DNA of 35,406 nt, from contig JAFGOK010000007.1 of NCBI GenBank assembly GCA_016926535.1, positions 1 through 35,406 of the forward strand. Direction: 5' to 3'. Source of the DNA: Micromonosporaceae bacterium. GTDB taxonomy: Bacteria; Actinomycetota; Actinomycetes; Mycobacteriales; Micromonosporaceae. A program made the position numbers and the translations under genes. Each line of letters starts with the position of its first letter. Positions within the stretch are counted from its first letter, which is position 1. This document shows positions 16,200 to 24,652 of this stretch, piece after piece. The notes beneath the pieces are model-generated. The model searched no databases and was not told the origin of the DNA. It worked only from the letters and a program-made list of their open reading frames with translations.

Positions 16200-19100
16200 C
16201 GGGTCGCCTCCCGCCGGGGTACCAGGTAGATGACCGCGACCGGGAACAGGTGCGGGGTCGGGTCGGTGTACCGGTGGGCGATGCGGGCCAGTTCCGCGTC
16301 GCGTTCGGCGTCGAGACGTTCCAGCCGGGCCTGCCAGGCGGCCCGGTCGGCGCGCAGTTGCGCCGCCTCCCGCTCGTCGCCGATCGCCAGGGCCAGCTGG
16401 GTGTACTCGGACTCCGGTGCGTCAGCGTCGTCGAGAGCCTGCCGCAAGGTGGCGGCGAACCGGTCGAGGTTGGCGGTGATCCGCCGCTCCTCGTCGTCGC
16501 GACGTTTGGCCAGCCGGCCGTGCAGCGAGGTGAGGCGCTCGTCGCGGCGATGGTGCAGCGCGGCGATGAGCCCATCGCGGGTGCGCGACCAGCCGCCGGC
16601 CAGCCGGGAACCGATGTGACCGGGGGCGGGACGGCCGTCGGCGAGCGCGGCGGTCAGCAGCCGGTCGAGCAGGCCGAGGTTGTCCAGACGGGCGAACCGG
16701 CCATCGTCGCGGACCCAGCCGCCGGCGTGGAGGACCTCCTCGTGTAGCCGGATCCCGTCCGCGCCGAGGATCAGCAGCCGGGCGTAGGAGACGGCGATGA
16801 CCTGGTCGACGGCTGAGTCGTCGGTGAGCACGGCGGCGACCCGGTGCAGGTCGGTGTCGGCGCTGGAGACCGCGGCCTGCAGCAGCCGGGTCGACATCGC
16901 CACCAGCGGGTGGTTGAGGTGGGCCAGCACCACGTCGTCGCCCCGGTCCGGTTCGGCGGCCACGGCCTGGTCGAAGGTGACCGGCCGGATCCGCTCCGGG
17001 TGGTCGGGGTGGGCCAGCCCGGCGGTGGCCCGCGCCCACGCCCCGGTCAGCGGGGGGACCTCGAACAGTTGGCCGCCGGCTGGGCGCAGCGGCTGCTGGC
17101 GTGCCAGGTCGAGGGCGGTGTCGACCACCCGCCGCACCGTCGCCGGGCGCAGGTTCAACGTCTCCACGGTCCGGTCGAGCTGCTCACGCAACCGCTTGAC
17201 CTGACCGGAGATGTCCGCGTCGGAGGCGACGCGGCCTCGGCGCCGTTGGGTCGTCTTCGCGCTCAGGGCGGCGTCGACGTCCAGGCGCTCGCCGAGCATC
17301 CGCCGCTGCACCGCCTCAGCGAGGACGGCGTTGACCGAGCCGAGGTCCTCGGCCATCTGGGACACCTTGCGGGCCACCCGGGACAGGAACTCCAGGTCGG
17401 CGGCGAAGCCGTCGTGGGCGTGCTCCCAGCCGGCGCCGACGAAGTGGTGCACCTGCGGCTGGCGGCGCTGGCCGTACCGGTCGATGCGGCCGATGCGCTG
17501 TTCGAGCCGGTTCGGGTTGAACGGGATGTCGTAGTTGACCAGCCGATGGCAGTGGAAATGCAGGTCGATACCCTCGCTGGCGGCGTCGGTGGCCAGCAGG
17601 ATCCGCACCGGGTGCTCGCCGGGCCGGGTCTGGAACGCCCGCCGCAGCCGCTCCCGGTCCGCGCCGGACAGACCGCCGTGCAACAGCTCCAGCTTGTCGC
17701 CGCCGAGCCCTTCCTGCCGCAGCAGCCGCTCCAGCCAGGTCTGGGTGTCTCGGTACTCGGTGAAGACCACCACCCGCTCGTCGCCCCACCGCCCACCCGG
17801 CTGGCAGACCTCCCGCAGGTACGCGATGAGCGCCGTCGCCTTCGCGTCAGGGTTGGCGGTGTGGTGGCGGGCCCAGTCCTCCATCTGCTCCAGCAGCGCC
17901 AGCTCCGCCGGGCCTGGTCGGGTCGGGTCGTCACTCGTTTCGATCTTGCCCGCGCGGCCGAGGGCGGTCTCCTCCTCCGCGGCCAGGGCCTCGTCGTCGA
18001 GGTCGGCGGTGGTGTCGAAGAAGTCGTCGAGCCACGACTCGTCCTCGATGCCAGCGAAGGCAGCACAGCCCACGCCGGCAAAGCCGCCGAGGCTGCCCAG
18101 CGCGCCCTGGCCGCCGCTGCCGGCACGCCGGCCGCTGGCGAGCGTCTCGCGGTACACCCCGACAGTACGGCCGAACGCTTCCGGCGAGGAGAACAGCCGC
18201 TTCTTGAGCAGCAACGTGACCAGGTCGGCGGCCCTACGCCCGCGCCGGTTGGCACCCAACCGCGTGGCGCGCAACTGCGCGAAGCGGGTCAGCAGGTCGT
18301 GGACCTCCCGCTCGGTGTCCGGGTAGGTCACCTCGATCGGTTCGGTGTGCCGCAGCGGGAACTTCGCCCCGCCCGGGTCCACGTCGCGTTTGAGCCGGCG
18401 GACCACCACCTCGCGGCGGGCGGTCTCGTCCGGCTCCACCCCCCGGGCGAACCGCTGGTCATCGAGCAACTCCAGCAGCGCCTGAAACGACTCCGGATAT
18501 CCGTTATGCGGGGTTGCGGACAAAAACAGCCGGTGCTCAAAATGGGGGACCAGCCGGCGCAGCAGCTTGGTCTGCTGGGAGTCCACGGCATAACGCTGCT
18601 TGGGCGCTGCCGGGGCGACGTGGTGCGCCTCGTCAAGGACCAGCAGATCGAACTCCCGCCGAGCCGGCGGCGGTTGGTGCGGATCCGCCGACGGCAGCAC
18701 CTCGTCGAGCAGCCGCTGCGCCCGCGGTGAACGCAGCCACGGCAACGAGACGATCACCAGCGGGTACACCCGGAACGGGTTGGCCGCCGACCCGTGCGTG
18801 TGACGCAGCACCGCGCACTGCTCAGAGTTGACGATCGTGAAATCCAGGCCAAACTTGTCGGCCATCTCATCGCGCCACTTCACCGCCAGCCCAGCCGGGC
18901 ACACCACCATCACCCGCCGCGCCCGGTGCCGCAGCAGCAACTCCCGCACGACCAGCCCAGCCTCGATCGTCTTGCCCAACCCGACGTCGTCGGCGAGCAG
19001 CAGGTTCACCCGCGGGGCGGTCAACGCCCGAGCCACCGGCTCAAGCTGATAGTCCTCAACCGCCACCCCGGAACGAAACGGCGCCTGCAGCGTGTTCACA

Positions 19101-19456
19101 TCGGCCGAGGTCGCCGCACCCCACCGCACCGCATCCAGGAACGCCGCCACCTGGGCCGGCTCGTCGAAACGGCCGTCAACCTCCGGCAGCGACCCCGCCG
19201 GCAGCACCCGCCGCCCCGGCTCGACCTCCCACACCACCGACAACGACTCGCCGTACCGGCCGTCCTCGACGCTCTGCAACTCCACCAGCGTCGAGCCAGC
19301 CATCCCGGCACTGACCGTCTCGTTGCCCCCAGCGCAGTCCCGCGTATCCGGCTGCGGCGGTGCGCCGTCAACGTCGGCAACGACCCACCGATGCCCGCGC
19401 ACCTCGACCAGCTTGCCGACCTCAGGTGCCGCCACCGCATGCGCGAGCGCCGTCAC
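16196..19456 (-). CDS. drmD: DISARM SNF2-type helicase DrmD
   Basis: This encodes 1086 residues from GTG 19456, chosen because AGGAGG lies just upstream and the protein then starts VTALAHAVAAPEVGKLVEVRG, like other SNF2-family members with a short N-terminal domain. A GTG- or TTG-type start further up, near 19567, would add 37 unmatched residues. Motifs: LLADDVGLGKTIEAGL (Walker A, about 154-165), LLVLDEAHHVAP (DEAH, about 274) and NRLEQRIGRIDRYGQ (motif VI, about 646-660). An acidic insert (FFDTTADLDDEALAAEEE) lies between the lobes. DrmD is diagnostic of class 1 DISARM. It is the first gene of the operon, so its upstream region should hold the promoter. Confidence 0.92.
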   Translation of the reverse strand: MTALAHAVAAPEVGKLVEVRGHRWVVADVDGAPPQPDTRDCAGGNETVSAGMAGSTLVELQSVEDGRYGESLSVVWEVEPGRRVLPAGSLPEVDGRFDEPAQVAAFLDAVRWGAATSADVNTLQAPFRSGVAVEDYQLEPVARALTAPRVNLLLADDVGLGKTIEAGLVVRELLLRHRARRVMVVCPAGLAVKWRDEMADKFGLDFTIVNSEQCAVLRHTHGSAANPFRVYPLVIVSLPWLRSPRAQRLLDEVLPSADPHQPPPARREFDLLVLDEAHHVAPAAPKQRYAVDSQQTKLLRRLVPHFEHRLFLSATPHNGYPESFQALLELLDDQRFARGVEPDETARREVVVRRLKRDVDPGGAKFPLRHTEPIEVTYPDTEREVHDLLTRFAQLRATRLGANRRGRRAADLVTLLLKKRLFSSPEAFGRTVGVYRETLASGRRAGSGGQGALGSLGGFAGVGCAAFAGIEDESWLDDFFDTTADLDDEALAAEEETALGRAGKIETSDDPTRPGPAELALLEQMEDWARHHTANPDAKATALIAYLREVCQPGGRWGDERVVVFTEYRDTQTWLERLLRQEGLGGDKLELLHGGLSGADRERLRRAFQTRPGEHPVRILLATDAASEGIDLHFHCHRLVNYDIPFNPNRLEQRIGRIDRYGQRRQPQVHHFVGAGWEHAHDGFAADLEFLSRVARKVSQMAEDLGSVNAVLAEAVQRRMLGERLDVDAALSAKTTQRRRGRVASDADISGQVKRLREQLDRTVETLNLRPATVRRVVDTALDLARQQPLRPAGGQLFEVPPLTGAWARATAGLAHPDHPERIRPVTFDQAVAAEPDRGDDVVLAHLNHPLVAMSTRLLQAAVSSADTDLHRVAAVLTDDSAVDQVIAVSYARLLILGADGIRLHEEVLHAGGWVRDDGRFARLDNLGLLDRLLTAALADGRPAPGHIGSRLAGGWSRTRDGLIAALHHRRDERLTSLHGRLAKRRDDEERRITANLDRFAATLRQALDDADAPESEYTQLALAIGDEREAAQLRADRAAWQARLERLDAERDAELARIAHRYTDPTPHLFPVAVIYLVPRREATR

Positions 19457-19736
19457 GAGCCCTCCTCGTCGTGGAGCGAACACGACAAGGCGCCAGTCAC
19501 CCCTCGCAGGGATGACCACCACCCATACGGCCGGGCTAACTCTCCCGGGGCGCCCGGGTTGCGCCAACGCACAAGGATCACTCGACGGCGGTCCACCGAC
19601 CGGCCAGCCGGCACCGCCAGCCCCGCAACGACCCCGACGCCTGACTGCGTTTCGGAGCAGCGACCATGGTCACGGCTCTGGCCGTCGACGCCGATCCGCC
19701 GATCCGCCGATGCCGACATGCGGGACAAGACCGCTA
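19457..19736. other. Upstream region of the DISARM operon
   Basis: The region holds no supported gene and should contain the promoter for the leftward DISARM operon. I do not see a clear -35/-10 pair. The minus-strand frame of drmD stays open up to 19567, so a longer DrmD cannot be fully excluded. Confidence 0.4.
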
Positions 19737-19850
19737 CTACGCAACCGATTCCTGGAGCTTCAGCAGGAACCACACGCCATCCCGGTCGATCCCATGCCGA
19801 CGGGCATACCCACGTGAGACTTCCTCGGCATCTTCAGTCAGGCGCGCCAA
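19737..19850 (-). pseudogene. Remnant of a MazG-like nucleotide pyrophosphohydrolase
   Basis: The minus strand reads LARLTEDAEEVSRGYARRHG and then IDRDGVWFLLKLQE before two consecutive TAG stops. This matches the N-terminal segment of MazG-like house-cleaning NTP pyrophosphohydrolases, where 'LLKLQEE.GEL' with catalytic Glu residues would follow. Only the first 35 or so residues remain and the metal-binding part is gone. An in-frame stop lies shortly upstream. It is one of several cut genes at the right edge of the island. Confidence 0.5.
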
Positions 19851-19942
19851 CTGCAGGCTGGGAGCCTAGCCTCGGCGATCCGCGCCGAGCTGGCCAGAAT
19901 CGAGCCAGGCAGGATCGGACTCGATGATCGCCGGCAACTCGT

Positions 19943-20356
19943 TCACTCCAGCCCCGTGGTCGGGTGGCTGGCGGCGGAGACCATCGACGGGATGGTACCG
20001 GAAGGTCGCGCCTTCGGCAGGGTGCTGACCACCAGGTCGTAGGAATCGATGAGTAGATCCTTGATGAGCTCCACCGGCAGGCCAGCGGTGAGATCCACGG
20101 TGATCCAGTGCCGCTTGTTCATGTGGTAGCCCGGAGTGATCTCAGGATGCGCCTTCACCAGCACCCGAGCGTACTCTGGGTCGCATTTCAGTGACACAGA
20201 GCGCGGATCGGCCTTCGGGTCGGCCCCGTTGAACAGCGCGAACATCTTGCCGCCAACCTTGAACACGAGTGGGGTAGGCCCGAACGGAAACGTCACCTGC
20301 GAGCCGGCAAGTCGCTCGCAGTACTCCAGCAGGTGCGCTTGTGTGTTGCGTGGCAT
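19943..20356 (-). CDS. MmcQ/YjbR family protein
   Basis: This encodes 137 residues from ATG 20356, with GGAGGAG 9 bases upstream. Conserved family segments are present: FKVGGKMFALF, VSLKCDPEYARVL, PGYHMNKRHWITVDL and a C-terminal DSYDLVVSTLP. MmcQ/YjbR proteins are small DNA-binding-like proteins with a CyaY-like fold and no settled function. The frame stays open upstream through a remnant of an unrelated epimerase gene, so a naive reading makes a 211-residue false fusion. The gene lies divergent from the XRE-TPR regulator at 20928 and is probably a resident gene at the island edge. Confidence 0.8.
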   Translation of the reverse strand: MPRNTQAHLLEYCERLAGSQVTFPFGPTPLVFKVGGKMFALFNGADPKADPRSVSLKCDPEYARVLVKAHPEITPGYHMNKRHWITVDLTAGLPVELIKDLLIDSYDLVVSTLPKARPSGTIPSMVSAASHPTTGLE

Positions 20357-20448
20357 CACCACGGGCTCCTCCAACCGGAAACGCCGCAACGTCGCCGTCG
20401 TGGTCATCCATCGGTTGGCTTCGAGGATACCTGCGGCGGGAGGGAGGA

Positions 20449-20650
20449 AGCGGGCTGTCTGGAGGGCCGGGTCCAGGGCGCTGTGCTGGAACTGGAATCC
20501 GGTTTCGCGCAGCACTGCCGGTAGCACCCGATGGCTGTCCAGCACCTCGGCGGAGAACCCGCCAAGGGCCAGCCGCAACGCGGAAGCCGGGGCGGGGAGC
20601 AGGACTGGCCGGCGCAGGGGAAGGCCTGGCGACCCGCCCGGCAGAGTGGG
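20449..20650 (-). pseudogene. C-terminal fragment of a TIGR01777-type epimerase
   Basis: The minus strand encodes RRPVLLPAPASALRLALGGF followed by SAEVLDSHRVLPAVLRETGF and QFQHSALDPAL. This is the DUF1731-type C-terminal tail of TIGR01777 (YfcH-like) NAD-dependent epimerases. The Rossmann N-terminal part is absent; upstream sequence to 20811 shows nothing matching. The fragment has no proper start, runs in frame into the YjbR-like gene and is probably untranslated. Confidence 0.6.
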
Positions 20651-20781
20651 AACGCCACGTCACGGACTTCCTGGCCACGGCTCTTCTGGGAACTTCCCGC
20701 TGAGAGGATCCCCAGCCCAGGTCAGCACGACCACGACCAGCGGCGCCGCAGCCGAAGACCTGGGGTTGCGCCTGGACCAGA

Positions 20782-20811
20782 TCCTGCCCATCGTCGTGCC
20801 TCGTTCAAGGC
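20782..20811. repeat. Right copy of imperfect 30-bp direct repeat
   Basis: The block matches 2403-2432 at 27 of 30 positions, in direct orientation and 18,379 bases apart. It lies between the epimerase remnant and the start of the XRE-TPR gene. Together the copies bracket the toxin-antitoxin pair, the DISARM operon and the gene remnants. No integrase gene is visible in the window. Confidence 0.55.
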
Positions 20812-20927
20812 GGGTTGAGTTCGAGAATCCACACCAGGACAATCATCAATGTCACCTTCCGTGTGTCGCAGTTCTTGCCCGTGCTACGGTCGCTGTCGCG
20901 CCGTGGCGCCGCACCTGGGGAGGGCAT

Positions 20928-22517
20928 ATGGGTGAGGTGTCGGCGTGGACCGGAGCCGAGGCAGAGGCGTTGCGGGTGGCTCTGCGGATGAGTCTCCGGG
21001 GCTTCGCGGAGCATCTGGGTGTGAGTGTCGGAGCGGTCGCTTCCTGGAAGCGTCGGGGGGTGACGGTGCGGCCCACTCCGGAGATGCAGGTGGTGCTGGA
21101 TGCCGCACTGGCCCAGGTCGACCCCAAGGTTCGGCAGCGGTTCCAAGCGATTCGCTGCACGCACCCCGACTCTGGGGTCTTCGTCGCGGGGCCTTCGGAC
21201 GGCGCCCCCCGACCTGGGGTGGCGATACAGGCCGCGGGCGGGATCTTGTTGACTGTGGTGGCGGATGGTCGACCGGTGACGTTGCCGCTGGACGCGGTGG
21301 CCGCCGCGGCGACGTCGCCAGCACCGCGTCAAGGTGTGGGAGTAGTGGGGCATTCGGACCCGGGAGCGACGGCTGACGAGCGTGCCTACGAGTTGTTCGT
21401 GCGTGGCTGTGGGCTGTTGGGCACCAACGACCGTCGCGAGATCGAGGCCGCTCAGGCGTTGTTGCAGCGGGCGGTGGATCGTGATCCGCATTTCGCTCGG
21501 GCGATCGCCGCGCGGGGGTACACCAGTTGGCGGCAGTACTTCGCAGGGTGGAGCGCCCACGCGCAGGCGTTGACCGATGCGCTGCGCGATGTCGAGATCG
21601 CCTTGGACGTTGATCCGGATTCGGTGTCGGCGAACGTGACGTTCATTCGGGCGTGCTGGGACATGGGGTGGCATGAGCGGGCGCTGGCTGCCGGTCGGTC
21701 GGTGCATGCTCGGCATCCCGACAGTCTGGAGGCGACAGTCGCGTTTGCCCGTGCGTTGAACAACGCCGGTCTGGCCCAGTGCGCCCTGCCGCTGATCGGG
21801 GCGGTCCTCGCGGTGGACGCGACGTACCCAGCGGCGGTGAAGCTCGGGATCTGGTGTCATCTCATGGTCGGTGACCATGCGGGGGCCGCTGCGATCTCCC
21901 GGGACTATCTGGTGCGGCATCCTTCGGATGCGAACACGCGCTGGGCCGTGGCCCTGGCCAGCAGTCATCTGCCCGGCGGTTTCGGGGACGCGATCAGGAT
22001 CGCTGGCGACGGGGTGGCCGCCGACCCGACCGATGCGACGGTGTGGCTCCTCCTGGGATACCTGCACCGGTTGGCCGGCGACGAGGATCGGGCCCAGGCG
22101 GTGTGGGAACGGGGCCGGACTCGGCTCGCGGCCGATGGTGGAGGGTCGAACCTGCGGGCCCGGGCGTGGCTGGCGAACCTGCACGCGGGGGTCGGCGATG
22201 AGCCGGCAGCGTTGCGGTGCGTGGCCGATCTGACCTCCGCCGACCCGCACAATGGTTACCTGCGCTACCGGCTGGCCCATGTGCTGGCGGAACTGCGGCG
22301 TTCGGAGGAGGCGGTGGAGATGCTGGCGTCGGCCGTGGCCGATGGATTCCTGTCGGCGCAGTTGTTGCGGCAGGAATTGGTGCTCGGCTTGGCGCCGCTG
22401 CGGCAGGCCGACGGGTTCTGGGCCACTGTGAGGCAGCTGGAGACGAATGTCGAGCGTTGCCGGCAGGTTTACGCGGCGGGCATCTCAGCGGTGAATGTGA
22501 CCACCCCTTCGATATAG
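20928..22517 (+). CDS. XRE-family regulator with TPR repeats
   Basis: This encodes 529 residues from ATG 20928, with GGGGAGGG upstream. An N-terminal helix-turn-helix (about 10-50: EALRVALRMSLRGFAEHLGV, then SVGAVASWKRRG) is followed by a linker and then repeated helical pairs from about residue 155 to 500 (AYELFVRGCGLLG, RAIAARGYTSW, YLHRLAGDEDRAQAVW, LAHVLAELRRSEEAVEML), typical of TPR repeats. Such proteins sense a peptide or small molecule through the TPR part and control nearby genes. The peptide deformylase gene begins 15 bases downstream. Both face the lanthipeptide genes, so control of that cluster is plausible but inferred. Confidence 0.85.
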   Translation: MGEVSAWTGAEAEALRVALRMSLRGFAEHLGVSVGAVASWKRRGVTVRPTPEMQVVLDAALAQVDPKVRQRFQAIRCTHPDSGVFVAGPSDGAPRPGVAIQAAGGILLTVVADGRPVTLPLDAVAAAATSPAPRQGVGVVGHSDPGATADERAYELFVRGCGLLGTNDRREIEAAQALLQRAVDRDPHFARAIAARGYTSWRQYFAGWSAHAQALTDALRDVEIALDVDPDSVSANVTFIRACWDMGWHERALAAGRSVHARHPDSLEATVAFARALNNAGLAQCALPLIGAVLAVDATYPAAVKLGIWCHLMVGDHAGAAAISRDYLVRHPSDANTRWAVALASSHLPGGFGDAIRIAGDGVAADPTDATVWLLLGYLHRLAGDEDRAQAVWERGRTRLAADGGGSNLRARAWLANLHAGVGDEPAALRCVADLTSADPHNGYLRYRLAHVLAELRRSEEAVEMLASAVADGFLSAQLLRQELVLGLAPLRQADGFWATVRQLETNVERCRQVYAAGISAVNVTTPSI

Positions 22518-22532
22518 AGAGGTATTGGTTCG

Positions 22533-23105
22533 ATGACACTGGCCAAGAGCGACCGGAACTGGATGTCCGGGATAGCGGGCGAGGGGGTCGTGACGATCGG
22601 CGACCCTCGGCTGAAGGCACCCACGGCATCGGTGACGGTCCCCGACGAGGTGGCCGAGCTGCTTGCCTCGATGGTGGCTGGGTTGCGTTCCCTGAATGGG
22701 GCGGGTTTGGCGGCCCCGCAGGTCGGCGCGTCGGTGAAGGTCGTGGTCGTGGAGGTCCGCCGGACCGACGTCTTCCCCGACCGTCCGGAGTGCCCGCTCC
22801 TCCAGATGATCAACCCGGTGATCACGGCCCGGTCCGAGTCGATGCTGATGGACTGGGAGGGCTGTTTCAGCGTGCCGGGACTGATGGGGCTCGTCCCCCG
22901 GGCTGAGACGATCACCGTCGAGTATCTCGACCCGTCCGGGCAGCGGGTGACGGGTGAGTACAGCGGGTACGTCGCCCGGGTGATCCAGCACGAGGTGGAC
23001 CACCTCGACGCGGTCGAGTTCGTCGACCAGATGCGGGACATGCGCAGCCTGACCACGGTGGCCAACTATCTGGAGCATCATCGGTCGTCGACCCAAGGCG
23101 GGTGA
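22533..23105 (+). CDS. def: Peptide deformylase
   Basis: This encodes 190 residues from ATG 22533, with AGAGG upstream. All three deformylase motifs are present: GLAAPQVG (58-65), EGCFS (109-113, with the metal ligand C111; the usual form is EGCLS) and QHEVDH (H153, E154, H157). The enzyme removes formyl groups from N-terminal methionine. It is probably a second copy beside the housekeeping one, since no fmt or priA neighbour is seen. It forms a pair with the XRE-TPR gene and lies just before the lanthipeptide cluster. Possible roles are self-resistance or precursor processing; both are inference. Confidence 0.93.
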   Translation: MTLAKSDRNWMSGIAGEGVVTIGDPRLKAPTASVTVPDEVAELLASMVAGLRSLNGAGLAAPQVGASVKVVVVEVRRTDVFPDRPECPLLQMINPVITARSESMLMDWEGCFSVPGLMGLVPRAETITVEYLDPSGQRVTGEYSGYVARVIQHEVDHLDAVEFVDQMRDMRSLTTVANYLEHHRSSTQGG

Positions 23106-23107
23106 CT

Positions 23108-23150
23108 GGCACATCGCTGGTACACCACTGGTACAGCGGTGGCTGGTGCC
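23108..23150 (+). terminator. Possible hairpin terminator after the deformylase gene
   Basis: GGCAC (23108-23112) pairs with GTGCC (23146-23150). Inside, CGCT/AGCG and GTAC/GTAC can add pairs. It begins 3 bases after the stop codon. The structure is interrupted and there is no T-tract, so it may be only a weak terminator. Confidence 0.35.
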
Positions 23151-23205
23151 CTCAGGCGGCAGCCGGCAGGCTGGATGACATCCGGATCGGGTCCCTTCAG
23201 GGGCG

Positions 23206-23234
23206 TTGACTCGGAGGGCTCGCGACGGTCGCAT
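23206..23234 (+). promoter_or_regulatory. Candidate promoter of the lanthipeptide operon
   Basis: TTGACT at 23206-23211 is a good -35 match. A weak -10 (TCGCAT, 23229-23234) follows after 17 bases. It is 144 bases upstream of the methyltransferase start, in the gap after the deformylase gene. The weak -10 keeps confidence low. Confidence 0.25.
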
Positions 23235-23377
23235 TGATCTGGTCTGACGTCCCGGAGGGTGCTGGCCGGCATGTGGTGGGTTGCGACAATTCGGTGTCAT
23301 CGCGGCTGACCGGTCGGCTGGTCTGTTTCGTCGTCCCGATCGGTCGCGCCGTTTGCCTGTGGGAGAGGAATCACCTG

Positions 23378-24595
23378 GTGAGTGTCGCCACCGCTGGCGC
23401 GGCTTCAGCCGCCGTACTGCGTCGAGAGCTCGTGGATCAACTGGTTGCGGCCGGTTCGATCCGGTCGGACGAGGTCAGGGCGGCGTTCCTGGCCGTGCCT
23501 CGACACCGGTTTGCCCCGGAGGTGTCGCTGGAAGCGGCGTATGCCAATGACACGGTGCGCACCAAGCGTGACGCCCACGGGGTGACGACCAGTTCGATCT
23601 CCGCGCCCTGGCTGCAGGCGGTCATGTTGGAGCAGGCACAGATCCGCCCGGGGATGCGGTGCCTGGAGATCGGCTCGGGTGGCTTCAACGCGGCGTTGAT
23701 GGCCGAACTCGCCGGCCCCAGCGGCGAGGTGACCACGGTGGACATCGACCCTGATGTCACCGACCGGGCCCGCCGCTACCTGCCCGCCGCCGGGTACGAA
23801 CGGATCACCGTGGTCCTGGCCGACGCCGAGGCGGGTGTGGCGGCACATGCCCCCTATGACCGGATCGTGGTCACCGTCGGGGTATGGGACATCCCGCCGG
23901 CCTGGGTCGACCAACTCGTCGAGGGCGGCCGGCTGGTGGTGCCGCTGCGGATGCGAGGTCTGAGCCGGTCGATCGCGTTCGTGCGCGAGGGTGACCATCT
24001 GGTCAGCGACGGCCACGAGATGGCCGGGTTCGTGTCGGTGCAGGGTACCGGTGCGCACCCCGAGCACCTGGTCACCCTGCACGGTGAGGAGGTTGGCCTG
24101 CGGTTCGACGACCCGCCACAGGTCGACGCCGAAGCGCTCCGGGCGGCGCTGGGACAGCCCCGGACGGCGGTGTGGTCGGGGGTGCGGTTCGGGGCGATGG
24201 AGCCCTTCGACGGGTTGATGCTCTGGCTTGCCACCTGCCTGGACGACTTCTGCCTGCTGTGCCGGGCACGCACCGACGCCGCCCGGGCGCTGGTGGATCC
24301 GGCCTCACCGATCGCCACCCCGACACTGCTGGGCCAGCGGGGCTTTGCCTACCTCACCTACCGAGAAGTCGAGGCGTCCAACGGGGTGTTCGAATTCGGC
24401 GCCTACGCCCACGGCGAGGACGCCGCCGGACTCGCGAACACGCTCGTCGACCGGATCCGCGTCTGGGACCGCGATCACCGCCATGCTGCTGGCGCATGTA
24501 TCCGCGTCTATCCCGCCGGAGTCGCAGGCGATCAGATGGCCGCCGACCGGATCCTCGCCAAGCGACACACGAACGTCACGATCTCCTGGCCCTGA
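23378..24595 (+). CDS. FxLD-system lanthipeptide methyltransferase (PCMT-like)
   Basis: This encodes 405 residues from GTG 23378, with GAGAGG 9 bases upstream; a longer reading from 23234 lacks support. The N-terminal half resembles protein-L-isoaspartate O-methyltransferase: VRAAFLAVPRHRFAPE, then the SAM motif CLEIGSGGFNAALMAELAG (about 95-110) and VTTVDIDPDVTDRARRYL. The C-terminal half is family-specific. Enzymes of this group sit beside FxLD precursors; related PCMT-like enzymes in class I lanthipeptide pathways methylate an Asp side chain, leading to succinimide or isoaspartate. The likely target here is D45 of the precursor, which is inference. The precursor gene begins 57 bases downstream. 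Confidence 0.88.
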   Translation: MSVATAGAASAAVLRRELVDQLVAAGSIRSDEVRAAFLAVPRHRFAPEVSLEAAYANDTVRTKRDAHGVTTSSISAPWLQAVMLEQAQIRPGMRCLEIGSGGFNAALMAELAGPSGEVTTVDIDPDVTDRARRYLPAAGYERITVVLADAEAGVAAHAPYDRIVVTVGVWDIPPAWVDQLVEGGRLVVPLRMRGLSRSIAFVREGDHLVSDGHEMAGFVSVQGTGAHPEHLVTLHGEEVGLRFDDPPQVDAEALRAALGQPRTAVWSGVRFGAMEPFDGLMLWLATCLDDFCLLCRARTDAARALVDPASPIATPTLLGQRGFAYLTYREVEASNGVFEFGAYAHGEDAAGLANTLVDRIRVWDRDHRHAAGACIRVYPAGVAGDQMAADRILAKRHTNVTISWP

Positions 24596-24652
24596 CCCTC
24601 CCGGGTGCCGGCCAGGCAGCACGCCCCCGTCACCGACGTACTGGAGGTTCCC

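Noticed and set aside
19943-20578. A single 211-residue protein joining the epimerase tail and YjbR-like domain
   Set aside because: The two halves belong to unrelated families and a strong ribosome binding site precedes ATG 20356, so they are treated as a remnant plus an intact gene.
20805-20846. Tiny minus-strand frame of 13 codons with GGAAGG before its ATG
   Set aside because: It is too short to support without conservation data. It could be a leader peptide, but there is no gene behind it.
20136-20927. N-terminal extension of the XRE-TPR regulator in the same frame
   Set aside because: The extension is antisense to the YjbR-like gene and has no family signal; ATG 20928 has a good ribosome binding site and directly precedes the HTH domain.
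20805-22280. Minus-strand open frame of 491 codons
   Set aside because: It is a shadow of the XRE-TPR gene, with Arg/Pro/His-rich product and no motifs.
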